From Prorocentrum cordatum (lineage: Eukaryota > Sar > Dinophyceae > Prorocentrales > Prorocentraceae): a stretch of 64,000 nt of DNA. The notes under the pieces were generated by a model, which was given only the letters and a program-made list of their open reading frames with translations, did no database searches and was not told the DNA's origin. The stretch is from NCBI GenBank assembly GCA_963575745.1, contig CAUYUJ010018457.1:101501-165500 (forward strand). Direction: 5' to 3'. The position numbers and the translations under genes are program-made. This document shows positions 53,445-63,714 of this stretch, one piece after another (position 1 is the stretch's first letter; the number at the start of each line of letters is the position of its first letter).

Positions 53445-54188
53445 TCAGAGGGCTGGGGGCCAGCCTCGTCTCGCAGCTCTTCTCGCGGCTCGTCTCGCGG
53501 CTCGTTCTTCGCCGCCTCCTCTCGCGCGCGCGGCGCCGCGCGTGTAGCTGATGGCGTGGGGCATCAAACTCGCTCTTCTTGGAAGGCTTCCGCTGGTGGT
53601 CTGGCGGCGCTGAGCTGTTTCCTCTGTTCCTCGGTTTGCGCGCGCCCTGGTTCTGCTTTCGCTTCGCGCGCGCTCTGGTTCTGGCTCGCGTCGTCGCCTT
53701 TCCGCTCCTCTTGCGGCTGCCGTGGCCGCCATCTTCCGTCGACGACGCCCCAGGCCATCGACGAAGAAATCTCGCAGACTGCCGCGGCCGAGCTTATCTC
53801 TCGGCCCTGCAGTCCATGGCGCCTGAACCCCCACCCTCGCGCTGCTGCCTGCTGCCGCTGCCATTGGCCGTGTAGCGCCCCAGCCTGTAGCCGATAACGC
53901 CTGGACCCCCGCCCTTGCGCCGCCCCCCGCTGCCGGCCCGCCTTTCCTCTGAAGGGGGGTGCCCCAGCCTGTAGCTGATGGCGTCTGGAATCCCTTCCTA
54001 GCGCCGCCGCCCGCGGTCGTTGTCTCTCCTCGCAGGCGCGCGCCCCAGCCTGTAGCTGATGACGTCTGGGGCCTTGCACTCGCGCCGCAATGCGCTGCCG
54101 CTGCCTCTTCTCGTGCGAGTGTGCCCCAGTCTGTTGTTAATGCTGATAACGGCGGGGCTTCCATGCTCGCGTCCATGTCCGCGGCCAC
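53445..54188 (-). CDS. open frame with ~28-residue Gly/Ala repeats
   Basis: MAADMDASMEAPPLSALTTD, then four or five units containing QTPSATGWG with AGGGARKG-type spacers, then RDKLGRGSLRDFFVDGLGRR and an Arg/Glu-rich tail. The DNA is a degenerate ~85-bp tandem repeat (CCCCAGCCTGTAGCTGATGR at 53880, 53961, 54040 and 54121), so the frame may be a by-product. No family. Confidence 0.3.
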   Translation of the reverse strand: MAADMDASMEAPPLSALTTDWGTLAREEAAAAHCGASARPQTSSATGWGARLRGETTTAGGGARKGFQTPSATGWGTPLQRKGGPAAGGGARAGVQALSATGWGATRPMAAAAGSSARVGVQAPWTAGPRDKLGRGSLRDFFVDGLGRRRRKMAATAAARGAERRRREPEPERARSESRTRARANRGTEETAQRRQTTSGSLPRRASLMPHAISYTRGAARARGGGEERAARRAARRAARRGWPPAL

Positions 54189-54880
54189 TGCCGCTTCCTC
54201 TCACATGCTCTGGTTATGGCTTCTCGCGCGCTCTGGTTATCGTCGCTTCCATGGTCGCTTCTGACACGCTTCTCGCACGTCGCTGACATCTGCTGCCCCG
54301 CTGCTGACACTGCTCATGTCACTGCCTGCTGCCACTGCCACGTTTGTCAGCTGTGCCTGCCCATCTAGCAAAAATGTGTCTTGAACCAGGCGCTCGCTAT
54401 CCCACGCTTCTCGATGCCCAGGCTGCCACTGCCCGCTCGTCTCGCGCGGTCACAATTTGGCAGCCACGATTGTCCCCAGAAAGGCTGTGGAACGTATGGC
54501 GGGGCATCTTGTTGCAAAACATAACGGGGGCGCTTCTGCGAATGTGCCAGCATGGCATCAGCCACTATAATTCCACATCTACACGTATGTGTGGCGCACG
54601 GAGCCCATCGTGGAGAGTGAAAGCTATGCTTCTCCAATCTCGAAGTGTGATGTGCTTGCCTGTTCTGGCCGCGCTAGATACACGGCGAACCGCCTTATGA
54701 AGCGGTCTCGACGCTGCGGTCCCCTGGCGTCGGCAATAATCTCGATGGCGCGGCGGGTCGTGGCGGAGACCTGCGCGCAGGGGGGCGGCTGGCACAAGGG
54801 TCTGCGCCCGCGCCCGGGGGGGGGGCTCCCTCCCTCGGCCGAAACCCTTCGCTCCTCCATCTCCTCCTAATCCTCTTCCA
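54189..54880. other. no clear gene
   Basis: Short degenerate repeats of CTGCCGCTGCC and CTGGTTATGGC type. Nothing supportable. Confidence 0.35.
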
Positions 54881-54955
54881 CCTCCTCCTCCTCCTCCTCT
54901 TCCTCCTCCTCCTCCTCCTCCTCCTCCTCCTCCTCCTCCTCCTCGTTCGCCGTCC
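54870..54955. repeat. CCT microsatellite
   Basis: CTCCTCCTCC run. Confidence 0.9.
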
Positions 54956-54984
54956 AACTTCTCCTCCTCTTCCACCTGGCGAGA

Positions 54985-55400
54985 GTCCCATTTTGAACAG
55001 GACACATCTTGCAACAGGTCGTCTACCATCCCATTTGTTCGAGAACGTCTCGTGCGAAACGGCAAATTTGGGGGGAACCTTTCCGGACAAGAAACGGAAA
55101 CGCCGCCTCTCGGAGTTTGCGTGCGCACGCGCGCATGGATTCGCAACCAACGCGCATGCGTGCACATGGATGCAGTCGCTGGGCTCCCCTAAATGCCCAG
55201 ATGGTTGCTGTTGGTAGCTCGTGCTTGGTGATTGCCTTCGGTTGCTTTGGTGAAGTGTTGCACGTGGCCTATGTTTGTGTGTGTGTGCGCATGTGAATGC
55301 GCATGTTTGTACGTGTGTGTGCGCCTGTGTGTGCGGCTGTGTCCGTGTGTGCGCGTGTGTGCGCGGGCGTGTACAGGGTGTGTGCCACGGGGCGAGAGAT
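54985..55400. repeat. family V unit and family IV unit, copy 5
   Basis: GAGAACGTCTCGTGCGAAAC, GGGGGAACCTTTCCGGACAA, ATGGATGCAGTCGCTGGGCT, GTTGCTTTGGTGAAGTGTTG and TG repeats to 55375. Confidence 0.75.
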
Positions 55401-55409
55401 GGGCGATCA

Positions 55410-55720
55410 CATGTCGACACGACCGAATGTGGACACATGGGTGGTAACATGTGTCCACGCACGGCTACCAACCCAAACGCGGGCACATTGGTGGCAACCC
55501 ACATGCCCAGACGTAGGTTGCTACCCATGTGTCCACATGTGGGTTGCCGACCATGTATGGACAGTTGGGTTGCCGTTCGTGTGTCCGCAGTTGGGTTTTT
55601 TTTCAATCAAAGTGCAGACATGCGGTTTGCTGCCCGTGTGTCCACATGTGGGTGACCACCCATGTGTCACAGTTTAGTTTGCCATATCTGTGTCCACAGT
55701 TCGGTGGCAAGCCAGGCGCG
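55410..55720. repeat. ~35-bp minisatellite around CCACATGTGG
   Basis: Eight or nine degenerate units of the type GTGTCCACATGTGGGTTGCC. The unit core is palindromic. Confidence 0.75.
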
Positions 55721-56235
55721 CATATGTGGGCTCTGGAAGCGCATCTCGGAGGCGTATCCTTTCGACGTGTACCTCCAACCCCTTCTGCCTGTCTCTCGTG
55801 CGCCCCGACGTCTCACGGCGGGCTTGCGAGCGCAAATCCTCATGCGTGGACATGCGCGCCGTGCTAGCCTGCTGGCGGCGCAGACCGAAGGGGTCGGAAG
55901 CGCATCTCGTGGAGAGGCGCCCCCGCCCCCAACTATCGGTGCCATATGCGCCCCGATGCCGTGTGTTGGGTTTGCGAGCGCATGACTTGTCGCATGGAAA
56001 TGCGCGTCCAACATCGGACTTGCGAGCGCGAGTCCGTGTGCTTGGAGGTAAACGCCTCCTCCTCCTCATCCTCCTCATCCTCCTCGCTCACCATCCAACT
56101 TATCCTCCTCCTGGCTCCTCGCTCCTCTTCCCTCGCTCCTCATCCTCCTCCTCTCCGCTTCCTCCTGCACCTCCTTTTCCTCCTCCTCCTCGTCCTCGTC
56201 CTCTTCCCCCTCGTCCCCGTCCTGGTCCTCCTGGT
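55721..56235. repeat. degenerate TTGCGAGCGCATG repeats and CCT microsatellite
   Basis: GGAAGCGCATCTCG at 55735 and 55895; GGCTTGCGAGCGCAAATCCT, GGTTTGCGAGCGCATGACTT and GACTTGCGAGCGCGAGTCCG follow. CCT lies at 56055-56225. No gene. Confidence 0.55.
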
Positions 56236-56650
56236 TTCGAGGATGTCTCAAGCGAGAGACCCATTTTGAACAGAAGACGTCTTGCGACAGCTCGTATACA
56301 ATCACATTGGTTCGAGGACGCCTCGAGCGGCAGCCTCATGTTTTAGATTTCGACGAATCCGCAAGATCCCTGGATGTATAATTGTTCTGGGGAAGTCCCG
56401 AGCGGTACCCTGATTGTTAACATACAGCGTCTTAAACCACGTCCTTGAAGATATCACTGTTTCGAGAATGTCGAGCGAAACAGCAGTTTGGGGGAACCGT
56501 TCCAAACAAGAACGGGAAGCGCCGCTTCTCCGAGCTTGCGTGAGCACGCGCGCATGTATTCGCAACCAACGCGCATGCGTGCACATGGCTGCAGCCGCTG
56601 GGCTCCCCTAAATGCCCAGATGGTCGCCGTTGCTAGCTTGTGCTTATGGG
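56236..56650. repeat. family V units and partial family IV unit, copy 6
   Basis: GAGGATGTCTCAAGCGAGAG, GAGGACGCCTCGAGCGGCAG, GAGAATGTCGAGCGAAACAG, then GGGAACCGTTCCAAACAAGA, ACGGGAAGCGCCGCTTCTCC to GTCGCCGTTGCTAGCTTGTG. The TG tail is absent. Confidence 0.7.
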
Positions 56651-56905
56651 TTGCCTGCGGGCGACCACTCAAATGTGGACACGCGGGTGGCAAACCACAT
56701 GTCCACGCATGGCTTGCCACCCACATGTGGACACATGCGTGGCAAACCATATGTTCGCACGATGGTGGCTCCCCGAATGTGGACACATATGGGTGGCAAC
56801 CCAACGGTATGCACGCGGGTGGCCACCCAAATGTGGACACGTGGGTACCCGCTCAAATGTTACGGGTTCCACCCATATGTCTACATGCTGGGTTGCCGTA
56901 CCTTG
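56650..56905. repeat. second CCACATGTGG minisatellite block
   Basis: Seven units of ACATGTGGACACATGGGTGG type, the same family as 55410-55720 but following family IV directly. Confidence 0.75.
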
Positions 56906-57350
56906 CAGAGCCATTGCAGGGCGTGCGGGGGCGTTTGCAATGTGTTGCTGGGCATCGCAAGGTCTTAGCAGGTGTCTTCGCAGGATTTTATGCGCGCGCT
57001 TTTGGGAGGGTTTCTTCAGGGGCTTCGGCATGGTATTGCAAGGGTCGTTGCAGGAAGGGGAGGGGGGTGTCAATCCAAAACCACCGATCACAGAACCGAG
57101 CGAAGGAAGGATGACACCTCTGCGTGGGCAGAGGCTCGTGTGTACAATTAGATGAGGGCGCCCCTAAGCCAAAGTCTGCGGAACACAGACATGGTCGACC
57201 CTGAGACGACCATTTGGGCCCTGCTTAAAGCAGAACAACGCACATGTTCGGCCTTGACCCCTTGAGTTGATTCCCCAAACAGCTTGCTGAACGGGGTGCT
57301 GTTGTGATAGAAGCTAACTCCGGCCGAGGGAAATCGGAGCAGAGACATCC
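56906..57350. other. no clear gene
   Basis: A minus-strand frame at 57148-57330 (MSLLRFPSAGVSFYHNSTPF, SKLFGESTQGVKAEHVRCSA) is protein-like but short and unidentified. GCAAGGTCTTAGCAGGTGTC-type degenerate repeats occur at 56930-57050. Confidence 0.3.
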
Positions 57351-60300
57351 TCACAAAAATTTGATAGTCCGGGCCGTTTCGCTGGAGACATCCTCACAAC
57401 TCTCGTTTCTGAGTTGGCCGGGATTGGCCGTTTCGCCTAAGACATCCTCGAAAAGCTGCGCTCCGGGACGCCGCGCGAGAGGTGGTCCGGGCCGTTTCGC
57501 TTGAGACATCCTCCAAACTCTGAGCCCCGAGGTGCCGTGCAAGAGGTGGTCCGGGCCGTTTCGCCTGAGACATCCTCGAAACTCTGAGCTCTGAGATGCC
57601 GTGCGCGAGGTGGTCCGGCCCGTTTCGCCTGAGACATCCTCGAAACTCTGACCTCGGAGATGCCGCGCGAGAGGTGGTCCGGCCTGGGGGCCCAGAAGAC
57701 CACATGTTACATATCCTCCCTGGGACCCTGGGAGCTCGCCTGAGACATCCTCGAACTTCTGAGCTCTGAGATGCCCTGCGCGAGGGGTCCGGCCAGTCTC
57801 GCCTGAGACATCCTCGCAACTCTGAGCTCTGAGATGCCGTGCGCAAGTTGGTCCGGCCCGTTTCGCATAAGACATTCTCGCATTTCTGAGCTCCCAGATG
57901 CCAGCCTGGGGGCCCAGAAGACCACATGTTACATATCCTCCCTGGGACCCTGGGAGCCCCAGGAGGCCCCAGAGAGCTCCAGGAGGCCGCAGGACGCCCA
58001 GGACAGGCCCCAGGGGTCCGCAGGAGATTCCCAGGAGGCTCCCAGGAGGCCCAGGAGGCCCCCTATCAGAACGTGTCAAGTTAACACACGTCCGGTGCCG
58101 ATTCGTTAATTTTTCCTGCTTTTGTGCCCCCCCCCTCCATTTTAAGGAGCCCAAGCGGCCACATGTTAGATATTCCCCCCTGGGAGCCCCAAGAGGCTTC
58201 AGGAAACCCCAGGTGGAGTTCAGGAGGCCACAGGAGGCCCAGGAGGAAGCCCCAAGAGGTCACCAGGAGGTCCCAGGAGGCCCCAGGAGACTCCCGCAAC
58301 TCGGAGCTCTGAGACGCCGCGCTCGAGGTGGTCCGGCCCGTTTCGCCTGAGACTTCCTCGCAGCACGTTTCGCCCGAGACACCGGCCCGTTTCGCCTGAG
58401 ACATCCTTGCAACTCTGAGCTCTGAGATGCCGTGCGCAAGTTGGTCTGGCCCGTTTCGCATAAGACATTCTCGCATTTCTGAGCTCCCAGATGCCGCGCA
58501 AGAGGTGGTCCGGCCTGGGGGCCCAGAAGACCACATGTTACATATCCCCCCTGGGACCCTGGAAGCCCCAGGAGGCCCCAGAGAGCTTCAGGAGGCCGCA
58601 GGACGCCCAGGACAGGCCCCAGGGGTCCGCAGGAGATTCCCAGGAGGCTCCCAGGAGGCCTCAGGAGGCCCCCTATCAGAACGTGTCAAGTAAGTTGATC
58701 CACATTATGTGTCCATTCATTGATTTTTCCTGCTCTTGTGCCCCCCTCCCCCCCCCCCCATTTTTGGAGGCCCCGACGGCCACATGTTAGATATCCCCCT
58801 GGGAGCCCCAAGAGGCTTCAGGAAGCCCCAGGCGAGGTCCAGGAGGCCACAGGAGGCCCAGGAGGAAGCCCCAGGAGGTCACCCGGAGGCCCCAGGAGGC
58901 CTCAGGAGACTCCCGCAACTCTGAGCTCTGAGACGCCGCGCTCGAGGTGGTCCGGCCCGTTTCGCCTGAGACTTCCTCGCAAAACGTTTCGCCCGAGACA
59001 TCGTCGCAACTCTGGGGTCCGAACTGCCGCGCGCGAGGTGGTCCAGCCCGTTACGCTGGAGACATCCTCGCAACTCTGGGCTCCGAGATGCCCTGCGCGA
59101 GGTGGTCCGGCCCATCTCGCCTGAGACATCCTCGCAACTCTGAGCTCTGAGATGCCGTGCGCAAGGTGGTCCGGCCCGTTTCGCACAAGACATTCTCGCA
59201 ACTCTGAGCTCTCAGATGCTGCGCAAGAGGTGGTCCAGCCTGGGGGCCCAGAAGACCACATGTTACATATCCCCCTGGGACCCTGGGAGCCCCAGGAGGC
59301 CCCAGAGAGCTTCAGGAGGCCGCAGGACGCCCAGGACAGGCCCCAGGGGTCCGCAGGAGATTCCCAGGAGGCTCCCAGGAGGCCCCAGGAGGCCCCCTAT
59401 GAGAACGTGTCAAGTTAATACACAACCGGTGTCGATTCGTTGATTTTTCCTGCTCCTGTGGCCCCCCCCATTTGGGGGGGGCCCCGACGGCCACATGTTA
59501 GATATCCCCCCCTGGGAGCCCCAAGAGGCTTCAGGAAGCCCCAGGTGGGGTCCAGGAGGCCACAGGAGGCCCAAGAGGAAGCCTCAGGAGGTCACCAGGA
59601 GGTCCCAGGAGGCCCCAGGAGACTCCCGCAACTCAAACTCTGAGACGCCGCGCTCGAGGTGGCCCGGCCCGTTTCGCCTGAGACTTCCTCGCAGCACGTT
59701 TCGCCCGAGACATCGTCGCAACTCTGGGATCCGAAATGCCGCGCGCGAGGTGGTCCAGCCCGTTACGCCTGAGACATCCTCGCAACTCTGGGCTCCGAGA
59801 TGCCCTGCGCGAGGTGGTCCGGCCCATCTCGCCTGAGACATCCTCGCAACTCTGAGCTCTGAGATGCCGTGCGCAAGGTGGTCCGGCCCGTTTCGCACAA
59901 GACATTCTCGCAACTCTGAGCTCTCAGATGCTGCGCAAGAGGTGGTCCAGCCTGGGGGCCCAGAAGACCACATGTTACATATCCCCCCTGGGACCCTGGG
60001 AGCCCCAGGAGGCCCCAGAGAGCTTCAGGAGGCCGCAGGACGCCCAGGACAGGCCCCAGGGGTCCGCAGGAGATTCCCAGGAGGCTCCCAGGAGGCCCCC
60101 TAACAGAACGTGTCAAGTTGATACACGTCCGGTGTCGATTCGTTGATTTTTCCTGCTCTTGTGGCCCCCCCCTCCATTTTGGGGGCCCCGACGGCCACAT
60201 GTTAGATATCCCCCCCTGGGAGCCCCAAGAGGCTTCAGGAAACCCCAGGTGGGGTCCAGGAGGCCACAGGAGGCCCAGGAGGAAGCCCCAGGAGGTCACC

Positions 60301-60500
60301 AGGAGGTCCCAGGAGGCCCCAGGAGGCCCCGCAACTCTGAGCTCTGAGACGCCGCGCTCGAGGTGGTCCGGCCCGTTTCGCCTGAGACTTCCTCGCAAAA
60401 CGTTTCGCCCGAGACATCGTCGCAACTCTGGGGTCCGAACTGCCGCGCGCGAGGTGGTCCAGCCCGTTACGCTGGAGACATCCTCGCAACTCTGGGCTCT
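57350..60500. repeat. higher-order satellite array, ~720-bp units of 64-bp and CCAGGAGGC subrepeats
   Basis: Each unit has three or four 64-bp subrepeats (CGTTTCGCCTGAGACATCCT, CGCAACTCTGAGCTCTGAGA, TGCCGTGCGCGAGGTGGTCC), then CAGAAGACCACATGTTACAT, a CCCAGGAGGC array, AACGTGTCAAGTTGATACAC and a second CCAGGAGGC array. CAGAAGACCACATG occurs at 57693, 57914, 58523, 59249 and 59961; the last three are 726 and 712 bp apart. Confidence 0.9.
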
Positions 60501-60509
60501 GAGATGCAG

Positions 60510-60735
60510 TTCGGGATGAGGAGGTGGAGGAGGAAGGGGAGGAGGAGGAGGAGGCATGTTTAACATGCTATGCCAGCCGGCACTGGACGGGCACGCAATC
60601 GACCTTGGAAACCGCAGTGGGTCTAAAAACCCTGTTCGGGGATACTGCACTCCGGTTATAATTCTCTAAATGGGCCCCACAACTCCAAAACATAAAATAA
60701 CTACCGATTTGAAAACAAATGAAAGCGGACAGCGT
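60510..60735. other. no clear gene
   Basis: A GGA stretch (60515-60555) and unique sequence between the satellite array and the copia-like relic. An LTR could lie here but cannot be delimited. Confidence 0.3.
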
Positions 60736-61736
60736 CGCGCCTCGTCTACTGGAACTTAAGATGGGAAGGCAGGAACCGAACCAGGACCGACCGCGACGCG
60801 AGCATGCGAACAAAAGCGGCATGGGAGCGCGCCTCGCTGCGAGGATTGCTTCTTCGCTCGCCAAGCAAGATCTGTTCCGAGGTGATATTTTGCATCCTCG
60901 TCCTCAACAGAGGAAAGAGGGCAGCCTTGCTCTTGGCTTAATCTGCCCTTGTCATGGGATCGCGTGGCATTGTTGGGTGGGGAACCCAGCGGATCGCGCC
61001 ACCAACCCGAGACAACGACTCTTGACAAACGGCAAGCTCCATAGACGTCCTCCTGTCGGTCGTGGATCCTGCCGTGATCCGGCCCAGAATGTCAAAGATG
61101 TCTGTCATCCACAACTGAAGCGCCCCCTGTGGGGGGCATGGCTGTGACTGCAGTCCTGGCGCAAAAGAGCAACGAAAGGACCGACAAACTCTCCCCACGC
61201 TCCAGTGAAAAACGACCCCTCTACCACGTCTCAACGCAGCATCTGGAGCCACTGGGCTTCGGCGAATGCTGAGCTCAAGACAACAACTTCTCCCGCCATC
61301 GTACTGGCCACGTGTCTCCGGACTCGACCTGATCTCCAGGCGGGGGCGCGGCGCTAGGCATTTCCCCTTGAGAGATAACCCGATCGGAAGCGTGCACTTG
61401 ACAGGCCCGTTGGGCCTTCTCCCCGGTCGACGAGGCCACAACCCCACAGTCTGACGCAGTGGTACACACGTGTGGCTTCGGATGAAACTGCCAGGTCGCG
61501 ATCGGCACTGACGCCGTCGCCCCGACGTGCTCGATGGCCTTATTGGCCAGATCCGCGCCCCCTATCATCGGAACGTGAGCTCGACTGGCCAAGATCGACG
61601 CCACCCCACGCACCTCCGCTCTCGTTTCCCGACCGACCCAAGCTATCTCATGCTCCATCCGATCGGCCATTTCGGTCGGATCAAGTCTCGCATCGCGCTT
61701 CGTTCGCTGCGTTCTACGGACATGTATCTTGCGCAA
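60736..61736 (-). pseudogene. Ty1/copia-like RT-RNase H C-terminal region, decayed
   Basis: From 61736 down: TEMADRMEHEIAWVGRETRA, EVRGVASILASRAHVPMIGG, ADLANKAIEHVGATASVPIA, the segment between the RT thumb and RNase H, with TASDCGVVASST in the place of the first RNase H acidic motif. After a frame change the end reads MTDIFDILGRITAGSTTDRR, TSMELAVCQESLSRVGGAIR and WVPHPTMPRDPMTRAD, which fits the last RNase H helix and W-V-P-H-P block. A TAA follows, but the same frame stays protein-like (AKSKAALFPLLRTRMQNITS). Several frameshifts and stops. Confidence 0.65.
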
Positions 61737-61748
61737 GGACTACAATGT

Positions 61749-62039
61749 CTACTTTTCCTGGCCCGCCAGGATGCGATCAGGAAGCCTTCGAGCACGTCGT
61801 CCGGTGTAGTCGGTGCCAACTGAGTCGAGCAGCCTCAAATTACCGAACTTGAACCTAGAGGCGTACTTCGCGACGTCAGTCTCTGAGATGATCGGATCGA
61901 GGGCGATGGCCCAATCGTCTACGTCCACAAGCGACATGGCCTGGGGCTTCTCCTGGGGCCTCCAGACAAGCCAGCAGAGTTTCATCTTCGTACTGTGGTA
62001 TCCTAAGCTATAGTCAAGTATGGGGGCGATGGAGGGCTA
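61749..62039 (-). pseudogene. copia-like reverse transcriptase catalytic segment (DVDD)
   Basis: Reads ILDYSLGYHSTKMKLCWLVW, RPQEKPQAMSLVDVDDWAIA, LDPIISETDVAKYASRFKFG and NLRLLDSVGTDYTGRRARRL. The DVDD corresponds to the Y-V-D-D of copia RT with the first residue changed; both catalytic Asp are present. A stop follows EK at 61749, and another lies upstream at about 62038-62040. It is the only part of this RT that I can place with confidence. Confidence 0.6.
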
Positions 62040-62760
62040 GCGGCGCGTCGTCCAACGGGAGCGATGAGTTCCTTCGCACGGCCCCACGAAAACGCGCACC
62101 CGGGGCCGCGACAACTTTTTGCTTTGGCGAATCGCATTCTTCAAATATCTGATCAAATCGTCGAACCCGTAACTCAGAACAAGCAGCAGAAACAACATGA
62201 GCAACTCCGAGTGGGGAGGTGGGCGCATACGCCGCGAATTCACGCGTGTCCTCTGGGCATTGCGCTGGCCCGATTGTAGTTCCCTCTCGAGGCCCCCACC
62301 TCCACGCCATCCGTGGAAACGACGCGGGTGGGGCACTGCAGACGCAAAGCCTCCCCGCCCTCCGGGGGGCGCGCGAAAACCGCTCGAGCCCCGAGCGTCG
62401 CGCTCCATTCCTCGGCGTCAGAGACGGGGCAACGAGGTCTCCGCCGTCGAGGCCCACCATTAAGGCCAGACCATCCGGCGCGGCCACCTCCTCCGCCCGA
62501 CAGCGAACAGCTTGGCGGACCCGCCCGGGGAGAGAGGGGGGCCCGGACTCTTCCACGCGCGCGGGAAAGGGAAGGGCTCTGCCTCTGGCAGACATGTCCT
62601 GAACCTGACGCATCTGGCGTTCTCGCATGACGCTTCCCCTGCTACTTCCCCCGGGTCCGGGGGGGCGAGCGCCCGGGAACCTTCCCGCGGGCGCCCCCGG
62701 GACCCGGCCCGTCCGCGGACCTGGCCGCCCACCCGCTAGGCCACGGGGCCTCGGGCCCAA
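62040..62760 (-). pseudogene. copia-like polyprotein, region between integrase and RT core
   Basis: The minus frame reads MRERQMRQVQDMSARGRALP, FPARVEESGPPSLPGRVRQA, then SGLERFSRAPRRAGRLCVCS and YAPTSPLGVAHVVSAACSEL. Open but only moderately protein-like. Position and strand match the polyprotein. No motif. Confidence 0.35.
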
Positions 62761-63668
62761 GAACTTCTCCAGAGCCCTCGAAGGCCTGGGCCCCCAGGGA
62801 GACGGAAGAGGCGAGGCGGTCGGGTCGACCGGACCCCTGGCGGGCCCCTCGATCCGCGCCCTCTTGGGATCGGGCCCAGGGTGGCGAATCGACTCGGAGG
62901 GCCAATCGCGGTATAATGTTCCACTGATCAGGGAGACGCAAAGGCGCCTCGGCCTCGTTCGCAGCGCCCCGGACTTGTCGAATTAACTCCTGCACCGCTT
63001 CATCCTGGACGAGCGCAGCCCCCCTGGTTTCCGGATTGGCGGCCGGGCGGACCTGGCCCGAGCTGCGCTTCCGCGAGCGCCCCCGAATCGACGCCCAAAC
63101 GTGGATCTGGTGCCGGGCCACGACCATGCCCGGCCCCACCGGCCATTTCCCGTTGGAGCCCGCGCGACCAGGAGGCAGCCCGAGGCGCGCGCCTCCGCGC
63201 ATACACCCAGTGAGCTGACCCTGGCAGCGCTCGATGGGACGAACAGCTCCTTCCGAGCGCAGCGTCGGACAGACTGGGCTCGAGAAAACTCTCGGGCGCG
63301 TGTCCAGATCCCCGGCCTACACTCCAAGATCGTCCGTCGCTACAGGATTGAGGGCGGCATCTGACAGGACGTCGGTGGGCGCGCGGGGCCCCCGTCCGAA
63401 AACGAGCAGACACAGCGAAACCACGGCGGCGCAGGCATTAGTCTCTTCCCGACCCAATGTCCCATTGGAGGGGGTCAGAATCCTGCGCCGAGCTCAAAAC
63501 CCTGCCACTGGCACCCTTCACAAGCAGATCTTTCATCCACCCTCCGTGGCGACTCGCACCTGCCGTTCTGGCGCGGGGCATCGGGGCCCGCGACAGGTTG
63601 ATGCGCGCCGTGCCGTTCGAGCCCTCGCTCGAATTTCCAAAGGAACTTTTCATCTCCATCACAAGTGA

Positions 63669-63714
<46 letters not shown>

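Noticed and set aside
57350-60500. CRISPR-like array because of regular repeats and spacers
   Set aside because: The subrepeats are contiguous 64-bp units without variable spacers, and no cas genes exist. This is a eukaryotic satellite.
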